A program made the position numbers and the translations under genes. The notes under the pieces are model-generated. The model worked only from the letters and a program-made list of their open reading frames with translations, did no database searches and was not told where the DNA came from. A DNA stretch of 64,000 nucleotides, taken from Hydrogenophaga sp. (GTDB lineage: Bacteria; Pseudomonadota; Gammaproteobacteria; Burkholderiales; Burkholderiaceae_C). Below are positions 42,153-50,894 of the stretch, piece by piece (position 1 is the stretch's first letter; every line of letters starts with the position of its first letter). The stretch covers positions 96,164 through 160,163 of the forward strand of contig NZ_WVZN01000045.1 in the NCBI RefSeq assembly GCF_011772445.1, written 5' to 3'.

Positions 42153-43508
42153 ATGGACTTCGACCCGACCACGACCGCGACCCAACTGGCCACGCTGATG
42201 GTGCAAGGCCCGCAGCAGCAGATCGACCGCGAGTCGCAACTGGCCAAGGCCACCCAGGCCGGCCTGGAAAAGCTGCGCGCGGCACTGTCCAGCTTCAACA
42301 CCGCCGTCAGCGGCCTGGCCGGCGCCACCGGCGGGCTGAAGAAGAACACCGCCACGGTCACCGGTACCGGCGCCACGGCCTCGGCCAGCGCCAGCGCGCA
42401 GCCGGGCGCGTACAGCTTCTTCGTCGAGCAGCTCGCCTCCACCCACCAGGTGGCCTTCGCCGACCTGCCGGCCGTGCCCGTGGCCCTGGGCGGCCCGCTG
42501 GTGGTGCAGCGCGCCGACGGCTCGTCCTTCAACGTCAACCTGCTCGCCGCCGACCAGGACGGCGACGGCAACCTCAGCGCCACCGAAATCGCGCGCGCCA
42601 TCAACCAGTCCGCCGGCAACGAGGGCAAGGTGACCGCGCAGGTGGCCACCACCGCCTCGGGCCCGCAACTCATCCTGTCCTCGGGCCTGAGCGGCGCCGA
42701 CGGCGCGATCACGCTCGACGCCTCCGGCCTGCCCGACAGCGCGCTCAAGACCGCGCTGGGCGGCGCGCCCACGCAACTGGCCGCCGCGCGCAATGCGGTG
42801 GTCTGGCTGGGCGGGCAGGGCAGCGGCCTGCGCATCGAGCAGGGCAGCAACAGCTACACCGGCATCGCGGGCGTGGAGGTGAGCTTCACCAAGGCCCAGA
42901 CCGCGGGCGACGCGCCGATCCAGCTCGACGTGGCCGCCGACAAGGCCGGCACCGAAGAGAGCGTGCGCAAGTTCGTCAACGCCTACAACGCGCTGCAGAA
43001 CGAACTCAACAACCTCACCAAGACCAGCGAAGACGCGGCCTCGCGCGGCGCCTTCTCCACCGACGCGGGCGTGCGCAACCTGCGCAACCGCCTCAACGAC
43101 CTGATCCGCCAGGACTTCGGCGGCCTGCGCATCAGCGACCTCGGCATCAGCAGCGACCGCCAGGGCCAGCTCACGCTGGACACCACGCGCCTGAACAAGA
43201 CCCTGGCCGCCAACCCCGAGGCACTGGACACGGTGCTCGGTTCCTCTGCGCTCGGCAAGCGCTCGGGCGTGTTCGGCGCGGTGGCCGATCACCTGGAGAC
43301 CTGGACGACATCCGGTACGGGCCAGCTCGCGCGCCGCCTGGACAACGTGCAGCTCCAGCAGAAGGGCCTGACCCAGCGCCAGGAGCGCCTGGACGAGACC
43401 TTCAACGTGAACTACGAGCGCTACCTGCTGCAGTTCAGCCAGTTGCAGACCGTGCTGGGCCAGATGAACCAGACCTCCGGGCTGTTCAGCCAGCTCGGCA
43501 CCGCATAG
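42153..43508 (+). CDS. fliD: Flagellar filament cap protein FliD with an EF-hand loop
   Basis: A 451-residue hook-associated protein 2 that caps the filament and folds flagellin. Terminal coiled-coil regions (MDFDPTTTATQLATLMVQG; QTVLGQMNQTSGLFSQLGTA) are typical. Residues 134-145 read DQDGDGNLSATE, a textbook EF-hand Ca2+-binding loop, within the variable D2 region; this is not a general feature of FliD. It is first gene of fliDSTKLA-motAB and corresponds in position to lateral LafB. Confidence 0.94.
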   Translation: MDFDPTTTATQLATLMVQGPQQQIDRESQLAKATQAGLEKLRAALSSFNTAVSGLAGATGGLKKNTATVTGTGATASASASAQPGAYSFFVEQLASTHQVAFADLPAVPVALGGPLVVQRADGSSFNVNLLAADQDGDGNLSATEIARAINQSAGNEGKVTAQVATTASGPQLILSSGLSGADGAITLDASGLPDSALKTALGGAPTQLAAARNAVVWLGGQGSGLRIEQGSNSYTGIAGVEVSFTKAQTAGDAPIQLDVAADKAGTEESVRKFVNAYNALQNELNNLTKTSEDAASRGAFSTDAGVRNLRNRLNDLIRQDFGGLRISDLGISSDRQGQLTLDTTRLNKTLAANPEALDTVLGSSALGKRSGVFGAVADHLETWTTSGTGQLARRLDNVQLQQKGLTQRQERLDETFNVNYERYLLQFSQLQTVLGQMNQTSGLFSQLGTA

Positions 43509-43524
43509 ACGAAAGAGGACCCCC

Positions 43525-43911
43525 TTGAGCTACGACGCATACCAGAGCTACCAGTCCGTCGACCTGGGCGCGCAGACGGCGAAGGCCTCACCGCTGGAGC
43601 TGGTGCTGATCCTGATGAACGGGCTGCTCGACGAGCTGGCCCGCGCGCGGGCGCACATCGAACACGCGCGCTTCGAGGCCAAGGCCAACAGCCTCAACCG
43701 CAGCGTCGCCATGCTCAATGGCCTGTCCAGCGCCCTGGACACCGACTCGGGCAGCGAGGTGGTGGCGCAGCTCGCCGAGCTGTACGACTACTGCGCGCGC
43801 CGCATCCACGAGGCGGGCATCCGCATGGACGTGGCGCTGCTCGACGAGGCCGTGCGACTGCTCGGCACCGTGCGCGAAGGCTGGGAGGGGGTGCGCGATG
43901 CCCGTGGTTGA
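43525..43911 (+). CDS. fliS: Flagellin-specific export chaperone FliS
   Basis: A 128-residue helical chaperone that binds the flagellin C terminus. The TTG at 43525 is used because it gives the conserved N terminus MSYDAYQSYQ and has AAAGAGGA upstream. The helices ASPLELVLILMNGLLDEL and LNRSVAMLNGLSSAL are typical. The next gene begins within its last 14 nt. Confidence 0.92.
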   Translation: MSYDAYQSYQSVDLGAQTAKASPLELVLILMNGLLDELARARAHIEHARFEAKANSLNRSVAMLNGLSSALDTDSGSEVVAQLAELYDYCARRIHEAGIRMDVALLDEAVRLLGTVREGWEGVRDARG

Positions 43912-44197
43912 ACGCGCCCTCGCGCTCGATCTGGCGCAGCGCCTGCAGGAGCGCACGCAGGCTGGCGACGTGGCCGCGCTTGGCGCGCTCGACCGCGAGG
44001 TCGGCGCGCTGCTCATCGGCCTGGCCAACAAGCGCCCGCTGGACGCCGGCACGCGATCGGCCTGCGCGCTGCTGCGGCAGGCGCACCAGCGTGCGCTGGC
44101 CCTGGTGCGGCGCGAGCACGACGCGGTGCAGGCGAAGCTGCACGACCTGTGCGCGCACCGCGGCGGTCGCGACGCCTACGCCGTGGCCGCCGAATGA
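43898..44197 (+). CDS. fliT: FliT-like flagellar chaperone
   Basis: A 99-residue basic helical protein starting MPVVERALALDLAQRL. The family is poorly conserved; the call rests on size, helical content and position between fliS and fliK, as in the lateral fliDSTKLA operon (LafD). It overlaps fliS by 14 nt. FliT-type proteins escort FliD and modulate regulators, but that role is inferred here. Confidence 0.6.
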   Translation: MPVVERALALDLAQRLQERTQAGDVAALGALDREVGALLIGLANKRPLDAGTRSACALLRQAHQRALALVRREHDAVQAKLHDLCAHRGGRDAYAVAAE

Positions 44198-44210
44198 GAA
44201 GGAGAACCCC

Positions 44211-45254
44211 ATGAACGCCACCCTCGCGCTCGGCGCCACCGCCCCCGTCACCCCCGTGGCCGACGCCGTGCTGGCGCCCGGTCTGCCCGATGGCGCCCAC
44301 CCGCTGTTCGCCCAGGTGCTGGGCCAGGCGTCGGCGGCCGAAGGCGAATCGCCCGACACCACCGACGCGCTGGACGCCGCGCTCGCGCCCTGGCTGATGG
44401 GCCTGGACTCGCAGCAGGCGCCCGCGTTGCCGTTCACGCAGCCGTTCTCGCGCCTGCTGGGCGCCGCCGCGCGCGAGGCCTCGCCCGACGGCGCGCCGGC
44501 CGACGATGCCTCCATCGATGGCATCGCCTGGCCCGCACCGCCCGGCCATGGGTCCACCGCGCGCGCTGGCGCGCCCGACGGGGCCCCCGCGCCCACGGTG
44601 CCCGTGCCCGCCACCGCCGCGCCGGCCGCGAGCGGCGCGGACCCCGTCCCGGCGCCCGCCAGCGCCCCGCCACGGCCACTGGCCGATGCGTCGGCGCGCG
44701 CGCTCCCGGCCGAGGCCCTGCCCGCCGCCACCGCCCCACGCGCGCCGCGAGAGGCCGGCGCGTTGCCCGATGGCTTTGCGACCGTATTCAACGCCAATGC
44801 GGGTTCTACTCCCTCTGCCACGGGCGAGCCCGTCGTGCGCCTGGACCCCGCGCGCACCGAGCTCTGGCAACGCCCGCTCGCGCAGGCCTTGGGCGATCGC
44901 GTGCAGTGGCAGTCCACGCAAGGCATCGACCAGGCGCGCATCCGCCTGGACCCGCCCGCGCTCGGCCGCATCGAGATCGTGCTGCGCCAGGAGGGTGCGC
45001 AACTGCAGGTGCAGCTCACGGCCTCCAGCCCCGACGTGGCGCGCCAGCTGCAGCACATGGGCGAGGGCCTGCGCCAGGAACTGGGGCAGCGCCAGGGCCA
45101 GACCGTGCAGGTGCAGGTGCAGGCCCACGACGGCGGCGCGCAGGCCGACGCGCGCGGCCAGCAGCGCCAGGGCCAGCCCGGCCGCGAGGAGGCCGAACCC
45201 GGCCAGGCCCTGCGCGGCGAACACGACCCGTCGCGCCGCTTCACGCTCGCCTGA
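44211..45254 (+). CDS. fliK: Flagellar hook-length control protein FliK
   Basis: A 347-residue protein with a low-complexity Ala/Pro-rich N-terminal and middle region (about 100-200), the expected ruler part, and a C-terminal FliK domain (about 225-310) containing RIRLDPPALGRIEIVLRQEGAQLQVQLTASS. It measures hook length and switches export specificity. AAGGAGAA precedes the ATG. Confidence 0.92.
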   Translation: MNATLALGATAPVTPVADAVLAPGLPDGAHPLFAQVLGQASAAEGESPDTTDALDAALAPWLMGLDSQQAPALPFTQPFSRLLGAAAREASPDGAPADDASIDGIAWPAPPGHGSTARAGAPDGAPAPTVPVPATAAPAASGADPVPAPASAPPRPLADASARALPAEALPAATAPRAPREAGALPDGFATVFNANAGSTPSATGEPVVRLDPARTELWQRPLAQALGDRVQWQSTQGIDQARIRLDPPALGRIEIVLRQEGAQLQVQLTASSPDVARQLQHMGEGLRQELGQRQGQTVQVQVQAHDGGAQADARGQQRQGQPGREEAEPGQALRGEHDPSRRFTLA

Positions 45255-45287
45255 ACCGGTGCGACCTCTCACTGAACGAGTCCCGAC

Positions 45288-45740
45288 ATGAGCAAGAAAC
45301 TCTGGATCTCCCTCGCCGCCGGCGCCTTCGTCCTGCTGGGCGCCGGCAGCGGCTTCGCGGCCTGGCACTTCCTGGGCCAGCAGCCGGCCACGGCGCAGGC
45401 CGAGCCCGAGATTGACACGCGCGAGTACCGCTACGTCTCGCTCGACAAGGTCATCGTCATGCTGCGCGCGCGCGAAGGCGGCCCGCTGAGCAACTACATG
45501 GCGGTGGACCTGGTGTTCAAGACGCCGGTGAAGGAAGAGTCGACGGCCAAGCAGCAATTGCCCAAGCTGCGCAGCCTGGCCGTGGCCGCGCTGTCCGAGC
45601 TCACGCTGGAGCGCGCCAGCATGCTCAGCATTCCCGAGCTCACCGACTTCCTGCAGAAGGCCTACGGCGAGAGCTTCAGCCGCGAATCGCGCGAGGCGCC
45701 GTTCGCCGAGGTCATGGTCGGCCGCCTCGTGATCGAGTGA
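45288..45740 (+). CDS. fliL: Flagellar basal body-associated protein FliL
   Basis: A 150-residue membrane protein with one N-terminal helix (about 6-28) and a periplasmic SPFH-like domain containing YRYVSLDKVIVMLR and ending FAEVMVGRLVIE. FliL rings surround stators and support swarming torque. The stop overlaps the GTG of fliA (GTGA). Confidence 0.92.
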   Translation: MSKKLWISLAAGAFVLLGAGSGFAAWHFLGQQPATAQAEPEIDTREYRYVSLDKVIVMLRAREGGPLSNYMAVDLVFKTPVKEESTAKQQLPKLRSLAVAALSELTLERASMLSIPELTDFLQKAYGESFSRESREAPFAEVMVGRLVIE

Positions 45741-46456
45741 GCATGTACAGCGGCTACGGTGAGATGAGCAGCCTGGCCGCGGCGGAACTGTCCGCCGCGC
45801 AGGAGCAGCGCTGGCTCGTCGAGCACACGCCGCTGGTGCGCCGCGCGGTGTCCCAGCTCGCCTCGCAGGCGGGTGGCGCCATGGACCGCGAGGACATGCT
45901 GCAGATCGGCCTGATGGGCCTGCTGGAGGCCCTGCGCCGCTACGGCGAGCCCGACGAGCGCTTTCCCGGCTACGCCGCGCAGCGCATCCGCGGCGCCATC
46001 CTCGACGAGCTGCGCCGCCAGGACTGGCGCCCGCGCACCGTGCGCCAGGAAGGCAACCGCCTGCGCGACGCCATCCGCGACCTCACGCGCCGCCTGGGCC
46101 ACGAGCCCTCCGAAGGCGAGGTGAAGGAGCACCTGGGTGTGAGCGCCGAGGACTTCCTTGCCTATGAACAGCACATCAACGCCGAGACCATGGCCAGCTT
46201 CGACGAGCTGGTCGAGGAGCTGGCGCTCACGCCCTCGGCCGCGCGCACGCCCGAGGCCGAGCTGATGCAGCGGCGCGCGCTGGAGCAGGCCCTGGCCTGC
46301 CTGAACGAGAAGGAGCAGCACGTGGTGCAGCTCTACTACGAAGCGGAACTCAGCCTCAAGGAAATCGGCGCCGTCATGGGCCTGACCGAGGCCCGCGTCT
46401 GCCAGATCAACAAGAGCGCGCTGCAGAAGATGCGCGGCGCGATGTCACCCGAATAA
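45737..46456 (+). CDS. fliA: Dedicated flagellar sigma factor sigma-28 (LafS-like FliA)
   Basis: A 239-residue group 3 sigma factor. Region 2 is RRAVSQLASQAGGAMDREDM...GLMGLLEALRRYG with the RIRGAILDELRRQDW segment; region 4 ends in LKEIGAVMGLTEARVCQINKSALQKM. The GTG at 45737 overlaps fliL; ATG at 45743 is possible. Encoding it inside fliDSTKLA-motAB matches lateral flagellar systems, where LafS directs late genes. The window also carries canonical sigma-28 promoters outside the cluster, which may be served by a second FliA elsewhere. Confidence 0.93.
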   Translation: MSMYSGYGEMSSLAAAELSAAQEQRWLVEHTPLVRRAVSQLASQAGGAMDREDMLQIGLMGLLEALRRYGEPDERFPGYAAQRIRGAILDELRRQDWRPRTVRQEGNRLRDAIRDLTRRLGHEPSEGEVKEHLGVSAEDFLAYEQHINAETMASFDELVEELALTPSAARTPEAELMQRRALEQALACLNEKEQHVVQLYYEAELSLKEIGAVMGLTEARVCQINKSALQKMRGAMSPE

Positions 46457-46475
46457 ACCACCACAGGCCGTCACC

Positions 46476-47348
46476 ATGCAGTTCTTCTTCGGCGTCATCA
46501 TCGTGTTTCTCTGCGTCTTCGGCGGCTTCCTGCTGCACGGTGGCGACATGGGCGTGGTCTGGCAGCCGGTCGAGCTGCTCATCATCGGCGGCGCCGCCGC
46601 CGGCGCCATCGTGATCGGCAACCCGCGCCACGTGCTGGCCGAGATGGGCGTGCAGGTGCGCAAGCTGGTGTCGCGCCGCAAGCGCGGCGAGGAGTACCAG
46701 CGCCAGCTCATGCTGCTGATGTACGAACTGCTGCAGACGGCCAAGAACGGCCTCAAGGCGCTGGACGCGCACGTGGAAGAACCGCACAAGAGCCCGCTGT
46801 TCCAGCGCTACCCGATGGTGCTGGACGAACCCAAGCTCATGCACTTCATCGTCGACAACTTCCGCGTCATGGCCATGGGCAAGATCACGGCGCACGAAAT
46901 GGAAGGCGTGCTGGAGCAGGAGCTCGAGGCCATCCACGAGGAACTGACCCAGCCGTCCAAATCGCTGCACAAGGTGGCCGAGGCCATGCCGGGCTTCGGC
47001 ATCATCGCGGCCGTGCTGGGCATCGTGATGGCGATGAACTCGGTGGCCGATGGCGCCAGCGCGGGCGAGATCTCCACCAAGGTGGCCGCCGCCATGGTGG
47101 GCACCTTCATCGGCATCTTCCTGTGCTACGCGGTGCTCGACCCGATCAGCAACATGATGAAGCAGATCGTCAAGGAAGAGATGAGCGACATGGAGGCCGT
47201 GAAGGTGGTGCTGGTGTCGCACCTCTCGGGCAAGCCCGAGCTCGTGTCCATCGACGCGGGCCGCCGCCTGATCCAGATCAACATCAAGCCCAGCTTCGCG
47301 CAGCTGGAGACCTGGGTGAACCAGCTCGAGGAGAGCCCCGGTGTCTAA
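46476..47348 (+). CDS. motA: Flagellar stator protein MotA (LafT-like)
   Basis: A 290-residue proton-channel stator subunit with four membrane helices, two near the N terminus and two around residues 165-215 (GIIAAVLGIVMAMNSV, GTFIGIFLCYAVLDPI). The cytoplasmic loop interacts with FliG. It overlaps motB by 8 nt. Placement in the flagellar operon itself, not in a chemotaxis operon, fits lateral systems. Confidence 0.94.
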   Translation: MQFFFGVIIVFLCVFGGFLLHGGDMGVVWQPVELLIIGGAAAGAIVIGNPRHVLAEMGVQVRKLVSRRKRGEEYQRQLMLLMYELLQTAKNGLKALDAHVEEPHKSPLFQRYPMVLDEPKLMHFIVDNFRVMAMGKITAHEMEGVLEQELEAIHEELTQPSKSLHKVAEAMPGFGIIAAVLGIVMAMNSVADGASAGEISTKVAAAMVGTFIGIFLCYAVLDPISNMMKQIVKEEMSDMEAVKVVLVSHLSGKPELVSIDAGRRLIQINIKPSFAQLETWVNQLEESPGV

Positions 47349-48372
47349 GTCATCCGCCCACGGAGCCGACCACGGCACCATCGTCAAGCGCGTCTCGCGC
47401 CGCCACGAGGAAGACGACCACGGCGGCAGCTGGAAGGTGGCCTTCGCCGACTTCACGCTCGCGCTCATGTGCCTGTTCCTGGTGCTGTGGGTGCTGGCCG
47501 CGCGCGACAAGGAAGAAGCGACGCGCGCGCTGGAGAGCGGCGGTGGCGCGGTGATGGCGGAAATCTCGGGTTCGAAGATCCCGGCCGAGGGCGGCCCGCG
47601 CGGCAGCCTGATCGACCGCAAGCCCATGCCGCGCAAGGGCGAGGGCGAAGGCCCCGACGCCATCCGGACCGTGCCCGGCCTGTTGAACCCCACGCCGCTG
47701 CGCGCGCGCTACGACACGCCCGAGCAGATGGCCGAGCTGGCTGCGCTGCTGGCCCGCCTGAGCCTGGAGGCGGGCCTGAGCGCCAACCTGCAGACCTTCG
47801 TCACGCCGCACGGCCTGCGCATCATGCTGCACGACACCGACAAGGAAGGCATGTTCCAGCTCGGCAGCGCCGTGCCCAGCCAACGCTTCGCCGACATGCT
47901 GCACCGCATGGGCCCGCTGCTGGCGAAGATCCAGAACCCCATCCTCATCGTCGGCCACACCGACGCCTCGCCCTATGCCGGCAAGGACCCGTTCGGCCAG
48001 TCCAACGCGCGCCTCTCCAGCGAACGCGCGGGCGCGGCGCGGTCGCACCTGCTGCGTGGCGGCATGCCGGCGGACTCGGTGCTGCAGGTGGTGGGCATGG
48101 CCGAGCGCGCGCCGGTGCTGCCCGACCAGCCCCTGGCGAGCGTCAACCGCCGCATCGAGGTGATGGTGCTGACCCTGGACCAGGCGCAGGCCATGACGGC
48201 GATGTTCGGCCGCCCCACGCAGGCCGAGCCCCTGCTGCCCGGTCTGCAGGCCGAGCAGCCCGCGCGCGACGCGCTGGCCGCCTTGCGCGATTCCGTGGTG
48301 GCGGCCGGCCGCCAGTTGCCCGGCTTCGAGCGCGCCATGGCGCCGTCGGCCGAACCCACCATCACGCGCTGA
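47341..48372 (+). CDS. motB: Flagellar stator protein MotB (LafU-like)
   Basis: A 343-residue protein. The GTG at 47341 overlaps motA. The single membrane helix follows the conserved proton-carrying Asp37 (AFADFTLALMCLFLVLWVL). The periplasmic OmpA-like peptidoglycan-binding domain (about 165-280) contains ILIVGHTDASPYAGKD and NARLSSERAGAARSHLL. It anchors the stator to the cell wall. Confidence 0.94.
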   Translation: MSKSSAHGADHGTIVKRVSRRHEEDDHGGSWKVAFADFTLALMCLFLVLWVLAARDKEEATRALESGGGAVMAEISGSKIPAEGGPRGSLIDRKPMPRKGEGEGPDAIRTVPGLLNPTPLRARYDTPEQMAELAALLARLSLEAGLSANLQTFVTPHGLRIMLHDTDKEGMFQLGSAVPSQRFADMLHRMGPLLAKIQNPILIVGHTDASPYAGKDPFGQSNARLSSERAGAARSHLLRGGMPADSVLQVVGMAERAPVLPDQPLASVNRRIEVMVLTLDQAQAMTAMFGRPTQAEPLLPGLQAEQPARDALAALRDSVVAAGRQLPGFERAMAPSAEPTITR

Positions 48373-48387
48373 GTCGGGGAGCGCACC

Positions 48388-48687
48388 ATGCAGACACGAA
48401 GCACACGAGGCGATCGAATGAGAGTCAACATCCCCGCGGGCACCAGCCCCCTGGCACCGGTGCGCGCCCCGCAGGCCGCGCCCGACGCCGCCGGCACCGG
48501 CGAAGCGGCGCCGGCCGCCTTGCAGTCCGGCGTGCTGGGCCCGGCCATGGACGCCTTGCGCGAGATGCCCGAGATCGACCAGGCCCGCGTGGCGCAACTG
48601 CGCGAGGCCTACCAGCGCGGCGAGCTGAAGTTCGACGCCGGCAAACTGGCCGCGCTGATCCAGCGCTACCACGGGGACGGCCGATGA
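48388..48687 (+). CDS. flgM: Anti-sigma-28 factor FlgM
   Basis: A 99-residue protein with a disordered N-terminal half rich in Ala/Pro and the sigma-binding helices at the C terminus (MPEIDQARVAQLREAYQRGELKFDAGKLAALIQRYH), the FlgM hallmark. It holds sigma-28 inactive until exported through the completed hook. An in-frame ATG at 48418 is an alternative start. The stop overlaps flgN (ATGA). Confidence 0.9.
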   Translation: MQTRSTRGDRMRVNIPAGTSPLAPVRAPQAAPDAAGTGEAAPAALQSGVLGPAMDALREMPEIDQARVAQLREAYQRGELKFDAGKLAALIQRYHGDGR

Positions 48688-49112
48688 TCTCCGCCGCCGA
48701 TGCACTGACCTTGCTCGACGGCCTGCGCCAGGAGCGTGATGGCTTCGCGCGCATGCGCGAGCTGCTGCAGGCGCACTTCGAGGCCGCCGTGCGGCACGAC
48801 AGCGAACGCGTGCGGGTGGCGGCCGAGCGCATCACCGTGCTCACCGAGCGGCTGGACGCGCTGTGCAGCGAGCGCCAGCAACGGGTGCTGCGCCTCACCG
48901 GCGGCGCCACGCGCGACGCGCACGAGGCCCTGGCCTTGCGCCTGCCCGCCAAGGCCGCCGACCTGCTGCGCGAGCAGATGCGCGAGCTGCAAGCCCTGGT
49001 GGGCGAGTGCAAGCGCCTGAACGTGCGCAACTGCGAACTCGTGGTGGGCCAGCAGGAGATCATGGCCCGCGTGCTCAGCAGCGACGGCCAGGGCACCTAT
49101 GCGCCTGCCTGA
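48684..49112 (+). CDS. flgN: Flagellar export chaperone FlgN
   Basis: A 142-residue helical chaperone for FlgK and FlgL. It is rich in Glu/Arg and contains the FlgN-like C-terminal stretch LVGECKRLNVRNCELVVGQQEIM. It overlaps flgM by 4 nt and the muramidase gene by 14 nt. Conservation of this family is weak; position supports the call. Confidence 0.85.
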   Translation: MISAADALTLLDGLRQERDGFARMRELLQAHFEAAVRHDSERVRVAAERITVLTERLDALCSERQQRVLRLTGGATRDAHEALALRLPAKAADLLREQMRELQALVGECKRLNVRNCELVVGQQEIMARVLSSDGQGTYAPA

Positions 49113-49836
49113 CTTTCCCTCCACCAGCGGCGCCTTCGCGCCACCGCCTCTGCCGTTGCGCGCCGCAGGCGCTGGGCCGGCGGGCGGCTTCGGTGCGCTC
49201 ATGGGCTCGGTGCGGCAGGAGGTGCATCGCTTCATCGAAAGCGGCAGCGGCGCCGGCCTGAACGCGCTGGGTGGCCTGTCGCCGCAGGCCGCCTGGCGGC
49301 GCGCCCAACAGGCGATGGACACCTTGCCGGCGGCCTCGCACACGGAGGCGGTGCCCGTCGAGGGCGCGAGCCGCGAGGAACAACGCGCCTTCCTCGACCG
49401 CATCGCGCCCATGGCGCAGCGCGCGGCCGAACGCCTGGGCGTGGCGCCCGAGCTCGTGGCGGCGCACGCGGCGCTCGAATCGGGCTGGGGTCAGCGCCCG
49501 CTCAAGGCGGCCGACGGCCGCAGCACGCACAACCTGTTCGGCATCAAGGCCGGCGGCGCCTGGCGCGGCGCGGCCACCGAGGCGCTCACCACCGAATACG
49601 GCGGCGGTGAAGCGCAGAAGACCACGCAGTCCTTCCGCCACTACGACAGCCTGGAGCAGGCCTTCGGCGACTACGCCAGCCTGTTGCGCAACAGCCCGCG
49701 CTACCAGGACGCCCTGCGCGTGGGCGGCGACGCGCGCGCCTTCGCTGAAGGCCTGGTGCGCGGCGGATACGCCACCGACCCGGCCTATGCCGACAAGCTC
49801 GTCGCCGTGGCGCGGCAGATCCAGGGCGCGCCATGA
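49099..49836 (+). CDS. Flagellum-associated glucosaminidase/muramidase (FlgJ C-terminal domain as a separate protein)
   Basis: A 245-residue protein with an unstructured N terminus (to about 90) and a glucosaminidase domain (about 95-240) containing LGVAPELVAAHAALESGWGQRPLK with the catalytic Glu, HNLFGIKAGGAW and FRHYDSLEQAFGDYASLL. In many gammaproteobacteria this enzyme is fused to the rod-capping domain in FlgJ; here the rod domain is encoded separately at 56702. It probably opens peptidoglycan for the rod. It converges on flgA with 4 bp between stops. Confidence 0.88.
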   Translation: MRLPDFPSTSGAFAPPPLPLRAAGAGPAGGFGALMGSVRQEVHRFIESGSGAGLNALGGLSPQAAWRRAQQAMDTLPAASHTEAVPVEGASREEQRAFLDRIAPMAQRAAERLGVAPELVAAHAALESGWGQRPLKAADGRSTHNLFGIKAGGAWRGAATEALTTEYGGGEAQKTTQSFRHYDSLEQAFGDYASLLRNSPRYQDALRVGGDARAFAEGLVRGGYATDPAYADKLVAVARQIQGAP

Positions 49837-49840
49837 AGCC

Positions 49841-50530
49841 TCACTGCAGGGGTTCCACTTCGTCCGGCCCGGTCACGCGCGCCTCGATCGTGCGGCTCGA
49901 CGCCGCATTGCGCACACGCACCGTGTCGCCGCGTTTTCCGCTGCCCAGGCTTTCGCCGGCGGTTTCCACCGCGATCGCCTTGCCGTGGCGCGCGACGATG
50001 CGCACCGGCTGGCCGCGCCGCACCAGCACCGGCTCGTGCAGCAGCCGTTGCTGCAGCAGCGTGCCCTCGCGCAGCTTGCGCCGGGGCGTGAAGCCCTCGA
50101 TCAGGTCCAGCCGGCCAACGGCCTCGGGTGTGGTGGTCAGCTCGCGCGCCTCCAGCCGCGTGTTGCCGTCGGACAGGGTGGCCCCGGCCTCGATGTCCTG
50201 CGCCGCCACCAGCACGCGCGCGCTCAGCGCCGCGCGCGCGATCACGGTTTCCCGCCATTGCCCGCCGCAGCGCAGCTCCAGCTTCATGCGCCGGGGCGAC
50301 CGGGCCTCGACCACCGCCACCTCGGGTGGCTTGTCACACTTTGGTTCCCGTTCCGGCGCCGACACCACGTCCACCTCCACTCGGGTGTCGCTCCAGCCCC
50401 GCACGTCGGCGTGTTCACGCCAGTGGGTTTCGACGGTTTTTACAATTCGCGGATCATTGTTGGCGCAGAACGCAATTATTGGTGAGGCCACCAGCGACGC
50501 GAACAACATCAATGAGAAAGGAAGGCTCAT
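49841..50530 (-). CDS. flgA: P-ring assembly chaperone FlgA
   Basis: A 229-residue exported protein with an N-terminal signal peptide (LMLFASLVASPIIAFC) and a SAF-like domain (about 100-225: VARRALSARVLVAAQDIEAG-type segment, LVRRGQPVRIVARHGKAIAVETAGES). It chaperones FlgI for P-ring assembly. The ATG at 50530 shares CATG with the flgB ATG on the other strand; a second ATG at 50509 (MLFASL) would avoid that and is plausible. It is the only reversed gene of the cluster, as in other lateral loci. Confidence 0.88.
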   Translation of the reverse strand: MSLPFSLMLFASLVASPIIAFCANNDPRIVKTVETHWREHADVRGWSDTRVEVDVVSAPEREPKCDKPPEVAVVEARSPRRMKLELRCGGQWRETVIARAALSARVLVAAQDIEAGATLSDGNTRLEARELTTTPEAVGRLDLIEGFTPRRKLREGTLLQQRLLHEPVLVRRGQPVRIVARHGKAIAVETAGESLGSGKRGDTVRVRNAASSRTIEARVTGPDEVEPLQ

Positions 50531-50894
50531 GGCAATCGACTTCGGACAGGTCATCAGCGGACACGCGCAGGCCCTGCAGTTGCGCGGCCAACGCGCCGAG
50601 ATCATCGCAGCCAATCTGGCCAACGTGAACACGCCGGGTTATCAGGCGCGCGACATCGACTTCAGCGCGCGCTACGAGTCCGCGCTGGCCAGCCGCGACG
50701 AGGGCCTTGCGCTCGAGCTCGACGGTGACACGCTGATGTACCGCGTGCCGCACCACGCCTCAGGCGACCAGAACACCGTGGAGCTGGGCGTGGAGCAGGC
50801 CGCCTTCGCGCAGAACGCCACGGGCTTCCAGACCAGCCTGACCTTTCTGCAGATGAAACTCAAGGGCCTCGCGCAGGCCATCCAGGGGCAGTGA
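50529..50894 (+). CDS. flgB: Flagellar basal-body rod protein FlgB
   Basis: A 121-residue proximal rod protein with the rod motif EIIAANLANVNTPGYQARDIDF near the N terminus. GAAAGGAAGG gives a strong ribosome-binding site before ATG 50529. Its stop overlaps the GTG of flgC. The start codon overlaps that of the divergent flgA. Confidence 0.95.
   Translation: MAIDFGQVISGHAQALQLRGQRAEIIAANLANVNTPGYQARDIDFSARYESALASRDEGLALELDGDTLMYRVPHHASGDQNTVELGVEQAAFAQNATGFQTSLTFLQMKLKGLAQAIQGQ

Noticed and set aside
50455..50480. Sigma-54-like TTGGC-n-GC pattern upstream of flgB
   Set aside because: The GG and GC elements are only 8 nt apart; sigma-54 promoters need 10.
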